Source of the DNA: Malania oleifera | Lineage: Eukaryota; Streptophyta; Magnoliopsida; Santalales; Ximeniaceae | Direction: 5' to 3' | DNA: 64,000 nt | NCBI RefSeq assembly: GCF_029873635.1 | Contig: NC_080419.1 | Span: forward strand, 72,305,597-72,369,596 | In this document: in pieces, positions 45,386-56,704 of the stretch | Layout: each line of letters opens with the position of its first letter | Position numbering within the stretch: position 1 is the stretch's first letter | The notes under the pieces: generated by a model | Told to the model about the DNA's origin: nothing | Seen by the model: only the letters and a program-made list of their open reading frames with translations | Database searches by the model: none | Made by a program: the position numbers and the translations under genes

Positions 45386-45988
45386 TGTCACAATGTCTTA
45401 GAGCACATGTGCCCCGGTGTGGCGAAATAATATATTATTTTATATTTTTGGAAACAAATAGGAATGGAGTCGTCACTAATCTTTTAGTGTGGTTAGAACA
45501 CTTGATTACTACCCAATTAAGGGTAGGATCGGTCTGCATTGCCAAAGTCAGGATTGGGAGTTCGGTTACAGGAGGGGAAGGTACGAGTACCCTTGCGCCC
45601 CCGTTCTTATGAACGATACCTAATTATTTATAAAATTATTCGAAAATAAATTTTAAAAAAAATCTTTTATTTTACTCCCCTTATGCATTTGCAAAGTGCA
45701 AATAAATGGGCCGCAAACAACATACAATATATATATATATATATATATGTATAAATTCCCTCTGAACCGGGGTACGTGAAGCTCAAAGAGCTCATACCAT
45801 TTCGTTAAAATCACAGGGAATGGAAAACCGATAAAATATCTTATAAATAAAATAAGTAAAATGATATATAAATAAAAATACTTAAAGAATAAACAACGCA
45901 ATTATGAAGAACGCACACCATGATAATGATAATTATAGCACATTAAATATATGTACATAATGTAATAGTAATAATAACACGTACCTTA

Positions 45989-46025
<37 letters not shown>

Positions 46026-46939
46026 TGTATGTATAATAACAATAAAATAACTTGTACGATGATATATGGTAATAATGACACGTATTAGGATATATAATAA
46101 TGACACAATCTAGAAATATATGTATGTATATGTATATAATGATAAAGATGATAATTATAGTAATAATGATATGAACAATAATATGCATATTTTAATAATA
46201 CGATACCTACCTTAATGTTAATATACAATTAATAACAACATGTACAATATGGAAATAATTAATGAAGGAAACAAACCAAATTTAAAATTAAAATATGGAA
46301 ATCAATAAAAGGGTAAGGAAATAATAAACTTATGGAAAAAGGGTACTTCTAAAATGGGTATGGTCACCGAAATTAATATACAACCCTAAAATGTAAAAAT
46401 ATTAAACCTAGAATGAACGCACTAATAACAAACATCCCGAATAAATACATTAACATAATATCCAAGGTTAAATATTATAATAATATTCATGAATATACAT
46501 AGTATACACAATAAAATTTAAACTTAAAAAAATATTATGAAAAAAGAAAAAATCCTGGAAAAAAAAAACATAAACATAAGCCGTTAAATATTATCACCTT
46601 AAAAATAATAATGTTCATTATTTAATATGGATGGTATAGATGGTATAATGAAAATTTAAACTTGAATGAATATAAAAAAATCCTGCACGAAAAACACGAA
46701 TATCAGCTGTTAAATATTTTCACATTAAAACTAACAAGACTCATTATTTAACCTATATTAGTATATACAATAAAAATTTGAACTTTAATATTATGACAAA
46801 AAAGAGAAAAATCCTGCAATAGAAATGAATTGACATGCATATATAAAAAAAACATCAACTATTTAATAGGCATAACATATGCAATATAAAAACAAAAATT
46901 AAACTTTGAGACCCAAATAAAACCAAAATAAATAAATAA

Positions 46940-46981
<42 letters not shown>

Positions 46982-47988
46982 GCATGTGTGTGCATGTCAC
47001 TGTGCATTTGGATGTGTGTGTATGTTTGTGCGTGGTCGTGTTTACTGTGATAGAGAGAGAGAGAGAGAGAGTTCGCTAGGTGATTGTGGCTGTGGGAGGA
47101 AGCAGGTGGCCGGAAATGGGTTGTCACCGGAGTTGATGACCGGACTTGGAATGCCTGCCGGCGCTGGTTCAGTCTGGTGTGGTTGGGCGTTGCTGCGAAT
47201 GGCCGAGAGAAGCAGCAGGCGGTGGCTTAGCTTGCTGCGTGAGAGTGGCCGGAGCTGTGGTGGCTGCCAGGTTGAGCGTGAGGATGAGAGGATGCAGCAG
47301 CGGTGGGTGTGATGATGCCGCCAGCGACGAAGATGGTGGGGAGATCTCGAGAGTAAGAAGAGTCTGGGAGAATGGGGGGGCTACGGCCTGGAGTTAATGG
47401 AGTCTGGAGATGCTGGGTGGATCTACAGGTGATGCCGGAGGGTGACGGTGACGACGACGCTACTTGCTACAGCAACGACGGTGCGACAATGGTGGAGAGA
47501 CAAGGCGGCGATGGGGCAGTCTCCCTCTACGGAGAAGTAACTGGGCATGGAGATGGGTGTTGTAGAGAGATGGAGAGCTGGAGAGTGATGAGATGGTGAC
47601 AAGGGTTGGAGTTCGAAAAGCCGGCGAAGGGGGTCGCCGTGGGTGGCTCACGGCTAGGCTGCGTTGGGAGCCGTGAGGTGCTGCAAAGGATTGGTCGGAG
47701 ATGGTGATGGAGGTTGGAGATGGAGATGGAGATTGAGGGAGACGAGTAAGTCGTGGGGGGGAGCGCAGAAAGAACGGAGGAGCAGCAGCAGTGCTGCGTT
47801 AGGGAGAAAGAGAGAAGAGAGGCTAGGGTTTATTTTTTTATTTTATTTTATTTTCTCTCCCCCACGGCTGTGTCTTGGGGTGTGTGCGTGAACCCCTTTT
47901 ATAAGCTTTCTTCCCAAACCCTAATAATAATAATAATAATAATAATTCCTATGTTATATTTGATTCGGACAAAAATAGGGTGTCTACG
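45386..47988 (-). repeat. 5' LTR of Tat/Ogre-type element F (2.6 kb)
   Basis: The minus strand runs from (C)GTAGACACCCTATTTTTG (47988) to ...TTGTGACA (45386). It has a TATA box CTTATAAAAGG on the minus strand (47895-47905), then a G/C-rich transcribed block (47090-47890 on the plus strand), and several (AT)n tracts (about 45727-45748, 45991-46022, 46945-46978). The conserved segment around 45470-45615 (GGTTAGAACAC, GGGGAAGGTACGAG) matches 37395-37540. It lies in LTR sequence of copia G. Confidence 0.8.
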
Positions 47989-48132
47989 TATATGAACCAA
48001 CATCTTAATCATTTTACATACACACATTTAATATTAAATGAGATATGATATGTGGTGAATCGACAAAATATTTAAATTAGTAGAAAAGTTTTTGAAACCT
48101 AATTCACCCCCCTCTTAGAATCACACCATTTC

Positions 48133-48139
<7 letters not shown>
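47989..48139 (+). repeat. Copia G 5' LTR end fragment
   Basis: Ends ATTCACCCCCCTCTTAGAATCACACCATTTCCAACA (about 48104-48139), the standard end of the long copia LTRs here. Its left part was cut off by element F. An (AT)n run follows directly and no PBS or gag is found. Confidence 0.7.
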
Positions 48140-48169
<30 letters not shown>

Positions 48170-48179
48170 TACATATATA

Positions 48180-48703
48180 TATTTTATTTAACAAGAAATA
48201 ATTTTACATGTGACAAGTCTGTTTTTTTCTTACTTATATGCCTAAATGCTATATCTTTAAAATTGCTTTAATGCCCAAAATACTATATGATAAAAAGGGG
48301 AGAATTTTTGTTGTGCTTAAACGTTAAAAAGGGGGTAAATATTTTTTTAAGAAGGGAGTTCTCTTAAACTAAGTCTATTTTCAAATGACAATTTTTTTTA
48401 TGCTTAGTCTATCCCTTTTAGCTGATGCCAAAAGGGGGAGAACTTTTATGAGAAAATGTTTGACCAAAAGGGAGAATTTTTTTTAGGGCAATATTCTAAA
48501 TGGGGTAATCATCTATGTTGCATGCATGTCTGTATTTGTGTCTTATTGCTAAAATTGAATGCAAATTTTTTGAATTGTCTTCTTTTGTTAATATTTGCAT
48601 GCTATATTGCTTAAATTTAGTTTATGCATATTCTTAGGGGGAGCCTTTTCAGATTTGTCCCATTTTACTATGATGCATTTGTTATCATAAAAAATGGGGA
48701 CAT
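48180..48703 (+). other. Copia G 3' untranslated region and PPT
   Basis: AT-rich non-coding sequence with several GGGGGAGAA-like purine tracts. The phrase AGGGGGAGCCTTTTCAG (about 48637-48653) matches C (10450-10466). The PPT AAAAAATGGGGACAT lies at about 48689-48703, just before the LTR. All coding of G is gone. Confidence 0.7.
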
Positions 48704-50949
48704 TGTTGATTTTTTGAGTCTGATTCCTGTTTTGATGCTCACAAAGCATCTGTAACTTATGTGTGTATTTAGTTTGCAAACATGTTCATATTTTAGTACA
48801 TACATAAGAATTAAAAGAAATGGAGGCCAAGATGGGTCTTAATGCACATACACCTGGTGTACTCCATGAAGTGAAAAGCAAAAGTTTAAGAAGAAGACTT
48901 TTAATTTTATTGTATTACATTTAGTTTATATTTTGGTCTGTAATAATGCATGATATGGATGATAAGTTTAGGATTTTCATAGATTGACCCTAGGGACTAG
49001 TGCTTTTCACAGAAATTATTTTCTTAAATAAATAATTGGTTATGGTCAAAGTTTAAGTCTAAAACGTAGGTCGATTGACATTGAATTTTTTGGTTTAATT
49101 CAAAAGCCTCGACCATAGGGAACCCAACAAGGACCATAGCTAACCTTAGGACATAAAATCTTTCATGGAAAAATCCCTCACTTAATAACCATACTCATTA
49201 ATTTAAAAGGAAATTTTGTTCAAATTCAAAAACAGGGACAAAATAAGAATTTCACTTGCCTCGGTTGATTAACCATTGCAAGGTCATTTGACCATGATTG
49301 ACCGAACTATAAAGTTAACCAAAGTCAAACGTTCGTTAGACTATACCCTTGGCATTATAAATGCCATGGTTGACTGAACTGTTAGAAGTCAACATGTTGA
49401 CTTTACTTTATTGACTGTTTTGTTTTGAACTTACTGTCCTCGGTCGACCATATTATAAAAATTCACTTTTCCACAAATTTGGTCTACCGAACTCATAGTT
49501 CAAAGTAGCCTTGACTGAACCTCAAAGATGGTCAATTGAACCTTAGTCATGGTCAACCGAACCTACGAAGGGTTCAAAATTGCCTTAAGATGGTCAATTA
49601 TATATGTAGTTCAAAAGTGCCACGGTCGACTGAACTCAGCAATGTGGTCAACCGAACCTTGAATATGGTCGACCAAACCTCTCGAGTTGGTAAATTTTTT
49701 ATCACAGGTAAATGAAGTTAATTTTAATTAAACATTATTAATTTTTTTTTTCTAAAATAACCTCCATGTCCCCAATGATTATAATTTTTGCAAAATATAT
49801 ATATACCCCTTCATTTGTCTTAATTAGCACAGGATTAGCAAAAAATCATTAAGAAAAATTCTTTAAAAGTTTTTATGCACATACTCCTCTTATTGCTCAA
49901 ATTCTTCCAATATTTTCAGAGCATACTTCTTATACTCTCTTACACTCCTTGTTTTAAAATCATTTTGAAGAGTGCATTTGATTAATCTTTGGGCATTTAT
50001 TTTCTTCATCCAAAGCTTATACTCTTACTTGTTCTTTGTTTGTGAAAATTTATTTTTGAGCGTTAGCTTCTTGGATCTCCCATATATTTTATTGATAAAT
50101 ATTATTGAGAGAAAATATATATTAGTTATTTTTGAAAGACTTGAGCACATATAATTTATGTTAAAAAAGTCTTATTGCAATTGTGCTTACACTCACACAT
50201 ACTATTTTTGCAAGTTCATTTGTAAGCACAAACCCTAGATTCTCTTGCACTTTATTTGGGAAAAACATATTTGGAGAAGTATTTTGTTAGGGTTTAAATC
50301 CTTGAGCATCCATCATATATATTTTTATTTAAGGATTATTTTAGTGAGAAATCACCATATTCGCATTAAGCTTCATTTCATATCATACGTGAGGGCATTG
50401 TGCATATTGCGTACACATATGCTTAGTATAGAAGCATTCATTGTTGTACGAAAATTATTTTATTTGATTATTTATTGTATTCCTGATGGGTTGTCGGAAG
50501 AGGGAGACGAGCCCTATGAATAGTCTCGGATTTGCTTATGCCCGGTTAGGAGAGTACCAGACTAGTTCAGACCCGGTTAGGAGAACTAGATGCACCATCT
50601 TGGTAAAGTATTATAAATGGTGCTACTCAACCCGCAAGTAAGCAACTTAGTGGAATCCTCTTGCTTGTCAGCTTGAGGCAAAGACGTAAGTAGTATTGGT
50701 CGAATCCCGATAACATATCGTGTGTCTGCTTTTAATTTCCTACACTTTATATTCCTACGTATGTATGTTATATTCAATAGATTGTGAATGCCGCACATGA
50801 TTTAATTTCCACATATTATAATTATTTGCGCAACTGGTATTTGCTTAGAAAGACCCTAGGTTGCGAAATTCTTCTGATATCTCATTTAATCTTAGAAGAA
50901 GTTTTAAAATTCCAATTCACTCCCTCTTGGGAATGCATCAATTCCAACA
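48704..50949 (+). repeat. Full-length copia G 3' LTR (2246 bp)
   Basis: Runs from TGTTGATTTTTTGAGTC to CATCAATTCCAACA. It serves as the reference for the LTR fragments at 1-500, 10519-11373, 27320-27415, 33712-34045 and 47989-48139. It contains a dyad array (49261-49678), an (AT)-rich TATA zone (about 49795-49805), and the GCTTGAGGCAAAGACGTAAG block near 50670. Confidence 0.88.
49261..49678. promoter_or_regulatory. Phased dyad array in copia G LTR
   Basis: ATGGTCGACCAAAC/GTGGTCAACCGAAC-type motifs start at 49507, 49528 and 49549 (spacing 21, 21) and at 49622, 49644 and 49665 (22, 21). Further copies lie at 49261, 49282, 49438, 49479 and 49590. The consensus has a GGTCGACC core, unlike the TTCAGACGACTGAA form of A and B. 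It sits upstream of the TATA-like zone in U3. Confidence 0.6.
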
Positions 50950-51431
50950 AAATCTACTAGTAAGATATAACTCTACTCCTACTCGGTGACACTAGAATGA
51001 AATTAAACACATTCAATGCTACTTTAGAGTAAAGCAGAGGATTATAGCAATATCTTCCAATCATTTTGAAACACTAACTATCCATGAAGCTAGTAGAGAG
51101 TGCGTATGGTTCAAATAAATGATTTCTCATATCTAAAAAAATTGTGATCCTCAATCAATCAAGGATATTCCAACAATTATATATGAAGACAACGTCGTAT
51201 GTATAGCCAAACTGAGAGGAGGATATATAAAAGGTGACACAACGAAACATATCTCCAAAATTATTCTATACACATGAACTCCAAAAGAATGGTGATACAG
51301 ATGTTCAGCAGATTCGATCAAGAGATAATCTAGCAGATTTGTTCATCAAAACTTTGCTTAATACTACATTCAAGAAATTGGTTCATCTCATCAGAATAAG
51401 ACACATTAAAAATCTTAGTAGAAGTAGTTAA
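50950..51431 (+). pseudogene. Copia H (Tork-like) RNase H fragment
   Basis: The last part of a different copia pol: EASRECVWFK-like, YEDN (near 51184-51195), GGYIKGDTTKHISPKLFYTHEL (51216-51282), and VQQIRSRDNLADLF. Copia RNase H domains of the Tork/TAR group share TKHIxPKFFxTHxL...NxADLFTKxLP. The first 250 bp are full of stops, and G was inserted just upstream. Confidence 0.75.
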
Positions 51432-51456
51432 TATATGGGTGACATCCAACAAGGAG

Positions 51457-51905
51457 TGTTATGAAAATCATAAGGGGTTAATGGCTGTCACCCCTTCATT
51501 TTCCCACCACCATAAATTCCTTCCCATCCTTATTGCCCTATAAAAGGGTACCCCGACCCTTCCCTCTCATTTGAATATACATACGTGTAACATTCTTTCA
51601 TATGCATATTGCATGCTTGAAGTGAGGAAAAAGGATTAGAGATAAGGAGAGATAAAGAGAAGAGAGATACTCTGTACAAGGCTGGTTCCAAATTATCTTG
51701 TAATTCCTCTCGAGATAGTGAAGTTTTGATCACATTCGCCCATGGAGTAGGCGTAGCCAAACCACGTAAAATTTGGTCTCATCTCCATTTATTTTTCTGC
51801 TCATCTATATTTATTTTATTATTAATTTATGCATCATTATATAACAATTTACTTATTCTAGTGGTAATTGCCACCACCATTAATTATTATCCATTTGCAC
51901 ATCCA
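51457..51905 (+). repeat. Copia H 3' LTR
   Basis: Begins TGTTATGAAAATCATAAGG. It has a TATA box CCTATAAAAGGG (51538-51549) and the R/U5 phrase GGAGTAGGCGTAGCCAAACC (about 51745-51764) found in many plant copia LTRs. The 3' end is placed only approximately. Confidence 0.65.
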
Positions 51906-52575
51906 TAAGATAAGAAAGAATCTCATTGAATGGCCAGCAATATTGGCACAAGAAACACGTGCAAAGAGCAGAAATTACGTACGTGGTGCACGGTGGGCTG
52001 CTACATAGGATCGAAGATCTAACCCTAATTTATGACAAAGCGTCGCCACATAGTATTGAGTGTCGTTTTCTTTTCTTACCCGCTACTCGTGCTCAATCCA
52101 CAGGGTTCACTTAGCATTGGGAAGTGGAAAAGGGTGCACATGCCTTGAAGATTCTCAATTTGTCATATTTGTTTTAATTGTTTTAATGATAAAAAATATT
52201 AACTACTTTTTTATAAATAAAAAAAAAAAAAATCTCATGGAATCATGGTTTGTAATCTAACACCGAATAGGCCAGTTCAACCCAATTATTAGACCGATTA
52301 TTAGACAAAACTGAGACCATTTGGTCAATCATCTAAACTTAGAAATTTTACAAATTAGAATTAACTCAACCAAAATCAGTGAACTTGATTCAACTTAGAC
52401 CGTTTGGACCATTTATGTTGTGCTACTCAAACTAAGTTACATAATATTAAAATGGTCCCTTTAAAAAATTAAAAAAAAAAAAAGCCAAAATCAACCTCCA
52501 AACCCCCCATGTCCCCCCTTTTTCCAAATGATAATTTATATACTATACTTTTAATATGCTTTAGTTACACATATA

Positions 52576-52612
<37 letters not shown>

Positions 52613-53720
52613 CCATAGAGTTAAATATCTTTTTTTGAGAGGTGTAAAGTTAAATATTCTTGAAGTAGACGCCTTTGTCATCTAGGAAAAAAAATGTTTC
52701 TATACCCACAATGTAAAAAAATTTAAAAAGACAACCAACCAATGTAGTTGAGCATGAAATCAAAAGCTTTTCCAGTCTTTTCCAAAGCTTCTACACCCTT
52801 CTTCTCATTTACCTTCCTATTGAAGTGAATGTAGCAATGCCTGCAATGCCAATAATATCAACATAAGAGAACTTTGGTGAACAACATAAGCCTTGACAAT
52901 GTAAGAAACAAAAAAAAGAAAGGGGGAAGGGGGCAATGAAGTAATGAACCTGCGTCATTCTTCTAACAAAAGGGGAAAAAATGAAAATCACAGTCTGACA
53001 AAGCCACAAGGGACCAACGGAAAGACGAAGCAAGATGATATAATCTAAACTAAATATGAGGAAAGAAATTAACATAATTACTGACTTAATGTCAGCGCTT
53101 TTAATGGCAAAGAAAATTATGCAAATATGTCATGATAGGGAAGAAAAATTCTCTCCTTATACTTCCATAGTGTAACTCATAAGTTCGATAGTACCTCCCC
53201 ATGTTTGCAGGCGTGCGTTATGAATATTTATTTTGACCTTGTATATGGTTACTAATACGCCTTTTGGTATCTTCCTATCGTTAGTTGCCCTGTGAAATAG
53301 CCTACCTAAGCACATAAACTCAATATGTCCCATATGATTCCAAATCTCAACATCATTATCACCACTGAAAAACTCTTGTGAGACTAAATACTTCATGTTT
53401 TCAAAGAAAGAATTTAGTTGAGTGAAGAAAAAATTAAAGCAAGATTCAATGATAAGACATCCCCTTACACAACAAAACAAAGGGGGAAATGTAGATAAAA
53501 AATAACATGAAAAACCCTAGCAAAGTTTCCAATTTGAATGAAAAACAGTTAAGCATAATAAATAATTTGTTTCTGAACAATACTTGTAAGGTCTAAACAG
53601 CCAAAATATTAAATTCCCCTACCCACCCCCGCAGGCCCCCCAAGAAAAAAGAAAAAGAAAAAAACAAACAAGACAAAATAAAAAAAGAAATAAAAAAGGG
53701 AGTGTTCTTTCTCAATAGCC
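51906..53720. other. Intergenic DNA upstream of the chitinase
   Basis: No gene is recognised. It contains an (AT)n run at about 52579-52611, a pyrimidine/purine-rich stretch with GACCGATT/GACCGTTT-like phrases (52262-52440) that could be a small non-autonomous transposon, and short open frames (for example minus 53480-53157) without a family signature. Confidence 0.5.
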
Positions 53721-53727
53721 TATAAAT
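53721..53727 (+). promoter_or_regulatory. TATA box of the chitinase gene
   Basis: TATAAAT lies 48 bp before the ATG in otherwise C-rich sequence. This leaves a 5' leader of only about 15-20 nt if initiation is at the usual distance. Confidence 0.75.
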
Positions 53728-53768
53728 ACCACCCGAGACCCTTCCCCTCGCCAAACCAAAAACCAACC

Positions 53769-55644
53769 ATGAAGTTCGATACCATCCTATCTTACGTTTC
53801 TCTCCTCTGCATCGCCGGAGCCTCCGCTCAGCAATGCGGAGAGGCGGTGAACGGAACCCTCTGCGCCAACGGGCTGTGCTGCAGCCAATGGGGTTACTGC
53901 GGCACAACCTCCACCTACTGCTGTGAGGACTGCCAGAGCCAATGCGCCTGCCAAATCCCTCCGCCACCTCCCTACATTCCACGGCCGCCTCCGCCGCCAC
54001 CTAGCCCCCCGCCACCGCCCCGTGCTCCATCCCCCAGCAGCCAGGTCCTTGAGTCCATCATTAGCGAAGATCTCTTCAACGAACTTTTGCTGCACCGTGG
54101 TACGTCACCGTGTCTAGGGGCGTTCTACACCTACGATGCTTTTATCCAAGCCGCCGGCAGGTTTGAAGAATTTGCAAACGCCGGTGACGAAGAGACTAGG
54201 AAACGGGAGGTTGCGGCGTTTCTGGCCCAAACCTCGCATGAAACCACAGGTTATATATTTGATCAGTTTGCATTTCTGCGATTTCATATCTAAAATGACG
54301 TAAATTAATGGGCTGACTTCAACAAAACTTAATTAATATCCAAAGTCTCCAAATTAATTAATAACACGCCCGTCCCCAAACTCCTCTCTTGGTTCAATGC
54401 TTAAAGAAAAAAAAAATAGGGTGGGTAATTCTTTTAAGAAATATTAATTTATTAAATTTGTGAATAGGGATATTTTTTAGAGGAGGGGGGGATTGAAAAC
54501 CATATCCTTCCTTCTTAAATAATATAGTATATAGTTCATGAGTTATACACTCTGCTGCAAGTCAATTATTTGTCAAAAAAAGTCATAAATTATATGTTTT
54601 TAATCACTGAAATAAAATTAAACGTATACTTCGGGGTCCTATTTTTAATTTTTTAATAATCATAAAAATATCATTTTCTAATATTAATTTTTAATATTAA
54701 CAAAAAAATTGAGAAACAATAAAAAATAATTCTCAAATTTCATGCACATTTGTGTAAATATTTTTTTTTTTTAAATTGTATTATGTTATCATGAATTAAT
54801 CGATGTCTTCAATTATTGGATAAATTCAAGAGGATGGGAAGGTGCACCGGATGGTCGATATTCATGGGGTTATTGTTGTATTCATGAAGGAGCCACCATC
54901 CCTCCCGACCAACTCGGTGATTATTGTGTTGCTAATGACCAATGCCTATGTGCACCTGGCAAGAAGTATTATGGCCGAGGTCCCATTCAACTTTCCTGGT
55001 AAGTAGTCATCTGAACTTAGAATATTATTTTTTTTTTGTTAGTGTTTAAAGAAGTACCTCATTTATAAACTCACTTATGTCATTTAATTACTAGAACATA
55101 GGAAATTAAATATAGTATTATGAAACAAATACACTTTATTCACATAATTCAAATTTCTTCACGCACGACATTCTTTATAATGTGTTGTAACAAAGCGATA
55201 CTAAAACATAATTTTTGCAGCAACTATAACTACTGTCACGCTGGGGATGACTTAGGTTATGATCTACTAAATAACCCAGACTTGGTGGAGAATGATCCAT
55301 ACATATCTTTTGACACAGCGTATTGGTTTTGGATGACTCCACAACCACCAAAGCCCTCGTGCCATGACGTCATGATTGGTAACTACACACCGTCAGCTGT
55401 AGACATTGTAGCTGGTCGGTATGGAGGTTTTGGGCTTTGCACCAACATCATCAACGGTGGCATAGAATGTGGTGGTGGCTACTCAAGTGAGCAGGAACAA
55501 GACCGTATTGGGTACTACAAAAGATATTGTGAAATATTAGGTGTGGACACCAGCAACAACCTTAGTTGTGCAGACCAGCAACCTTATGGTTTGACCCTCA
55601 AGAAAAAGGGGACCAAAAGAGGTGGTTCCTATTCAGATCAGTAA
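53769..55644 (+). CDS. Class I-type endochitinase (GH19), three exons, 356 aa
   Basis: Exons 53769-54249, 54833-54998 and 55221-55644 join in frame with GT...AG introns to 356 residues. Residues 1-20 are a signal peptide (cut ...GASA|QQCG). Residues 21-61 form a hevein-type chitin-binding domain with CCSQWGYCG, so export through the secretory pathway is expected. A very proline-rich hinge spans about 63-92 and the GH19 domain about 93-340. The two catalytic glutamates of the family are present: E158 in SHETT and E179 in [37 protein letters not shown] and NIINGG are all conserved. GH19 enzymes cleave beta-1,4 links in chitin, typically in defence against fungi (PR-3). Oddities: one Gly is missing from the usual TTGGW, making the Glu-Glu spacing 21 and not 22; extra Cys at 52, 176, 216, 221 and 289; and a basic tail ([10 protein letters not shown]) where vacuolar class I enzymes carry a short hydrophobic propeptide. 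Confidence 0.93.
54250..54832 (+). other. Chitinase intron 1
   Basis: 583 bp, GTTATA...CAAGAG, splitting a Gly codon in phase 1 just after SHETT, the classic first intron position of class I chitinase genes. The acceptor must be the AG at 54831-54832; using the AG at 54829-54830 would break the frame. The sequence is AT-rich, with an exon/intron contrast typical of plants. Confidence 0.85.
54999..55220 (+). other. Chitinase intron 2
   Basis: 222 bp, GTAAGT...TTTTTGCAG, phase 2, just before NYNY. The split codon becomes TGC (Cys216), where the family usually has Tyr, Trp or His. It contains a T-rich run and no repeats. Confidence 0.9.
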
Positions 55645-55808
55645 CTTCGAAGCTACTATAGATCAAGCGAGCTACAAATTAATTTGAAGTTACATGTGGT
55701 TTAAGCTAGCTACATATTGTACTAAGAGTTTATGACAACGTGATGCATGTGCAATACAGTGAAATCTGTGGCAATAAGCAGTTGCTAAATATGTAGCCTA
55801 TTATGACT

Positions 55809-55818
55809 AATAAATAAA
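55809..55818 (+). terminator. Chitinase poly(A) signals
   Basis: Two overlapping AATAAA hexamers (55809-55814 and 55813-55818) lie about 165 bp after the stop codon. This is a plausible 3'-end signal in plants. Confidence 0.65.
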
Positions 55819-55823
55819 ATGAG

Positions 55824-56091
55824 GTGTCAATTAGTTAATTATATCGTGATTTGTCGTTTTATTTCAAAATCATCATCATAACCATCTTGGAATAATGTCT
55901 ATCATTAATTATTCACTGTAAGAAAAAGTTTCATAGGAGACATCTGAGCACATGTAGTGTTAATTAGTTAATTATATCATGGTTCTAACTTTACTTCAAA
56001 ATCATCATCATAATCATCTTCGAATAATTTCTACCACTAATTTTTCACTGTTAAAAAAAAAAGGTACCTAGGAGACATATTAGCATGTGTG
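55824..56091. repeat. 133-bp tandem duplication downstream of the chitinase
   Basis: TTAGTTAATTATATCRTG ... CATCATCATAAYCATCTT ... TAGGAGACAT recurs with an offset of 133-135 bp (55831 and 55964). Units differ at about 15-20% of sites by eye. No known element is recognised. Confidence 0.8.
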
Positions 56092-56704
56092 CATATAATT
56101 AAAGTTTGGAACTTCTATATTAAAAGCTTATTTGAATTATGTGAGAGATAGGAAGGTGTATGGGATGAGATGTGGGTTTGCTCATGTTGTGAAGTGTACT
56201 AAATATTGGTTTCTTGATTTTCCTGATCTCAATTTTCTTTTTCTTTTTCAATTGTTATTATTATTATTATTTTTAAAATTTATTTTGGTTTTCTAGAGAT
56301 ATAGATCTATCTTTAGAAGGTTTAACCCAGGAATTGGAGCTCTAGACTAGAAACAAGATGGAAGAAGTTTTTGATAATTGGAGGTCCTTACTCCAAAAAA
56401 AGATTCTATGATGATTGATGTTGAGTTTGTTTCCATGGAAATGCTTTAAGTGTTCATTAATGTTTGAGCACTTGGCAAATAATTGTAATTGTTGCTGTTA
56501 AAATTTGGATTGATATTTTTTAACTTGATCATGACTTCATCATCTAGAAAAGATAACAAAAAGGACTTACATGACCTAGGATATATTATAAATAAATCAT
56601 TTCTATGCCGAAGTAAAAATAGTAGAAGCGTATGTACGGAATGACAACTTAATAGTTATGTTTCCATATAATACTGAATATTTCATAAAATGAATTTCAA
56701 GTTT
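56092..56704. other. Intergenic DNA after the chitinase
   Basis: AT-rich sequence without a recognisable gene or repeat family. It ends at the CACTA terminus. Confidence 0.5.

Noticed and set aside
37298..47988. The two Tat-type LTRs as a single element with a 5-kb interior
   Set aside because: Copia E gag flanks the left LTR on both sides and only the right LTR has a PBS, so they belong to separate insertions.
46986..47995. Several plus-strand open frames in a G/C-rich block
   Set aside because: The block is the transcribed part of a Tat-type LTR lying behind a minus-strand TATA box; the equivalent block at 39340-39720 encodes unrelated peptides.
51926..52114. Plus-strand 62-codon frame
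   Set aside because: Short, no family recognised, directly after a copia LTR; not supported as a gene.
53157..53480. Minus-strand 107-codon frame upstream of the chitinase
   Set aside because: No recognised family motif and no promoter or splice evidence; could be chance in AT-rich DNA.
53593..54095. Minus-strand open frames opposite chitinase exon 1
   Set aside because: They are shadows of the GC-rich exon and proline-rich hinge; the plus-strand frame has a signal peptide and known domains.
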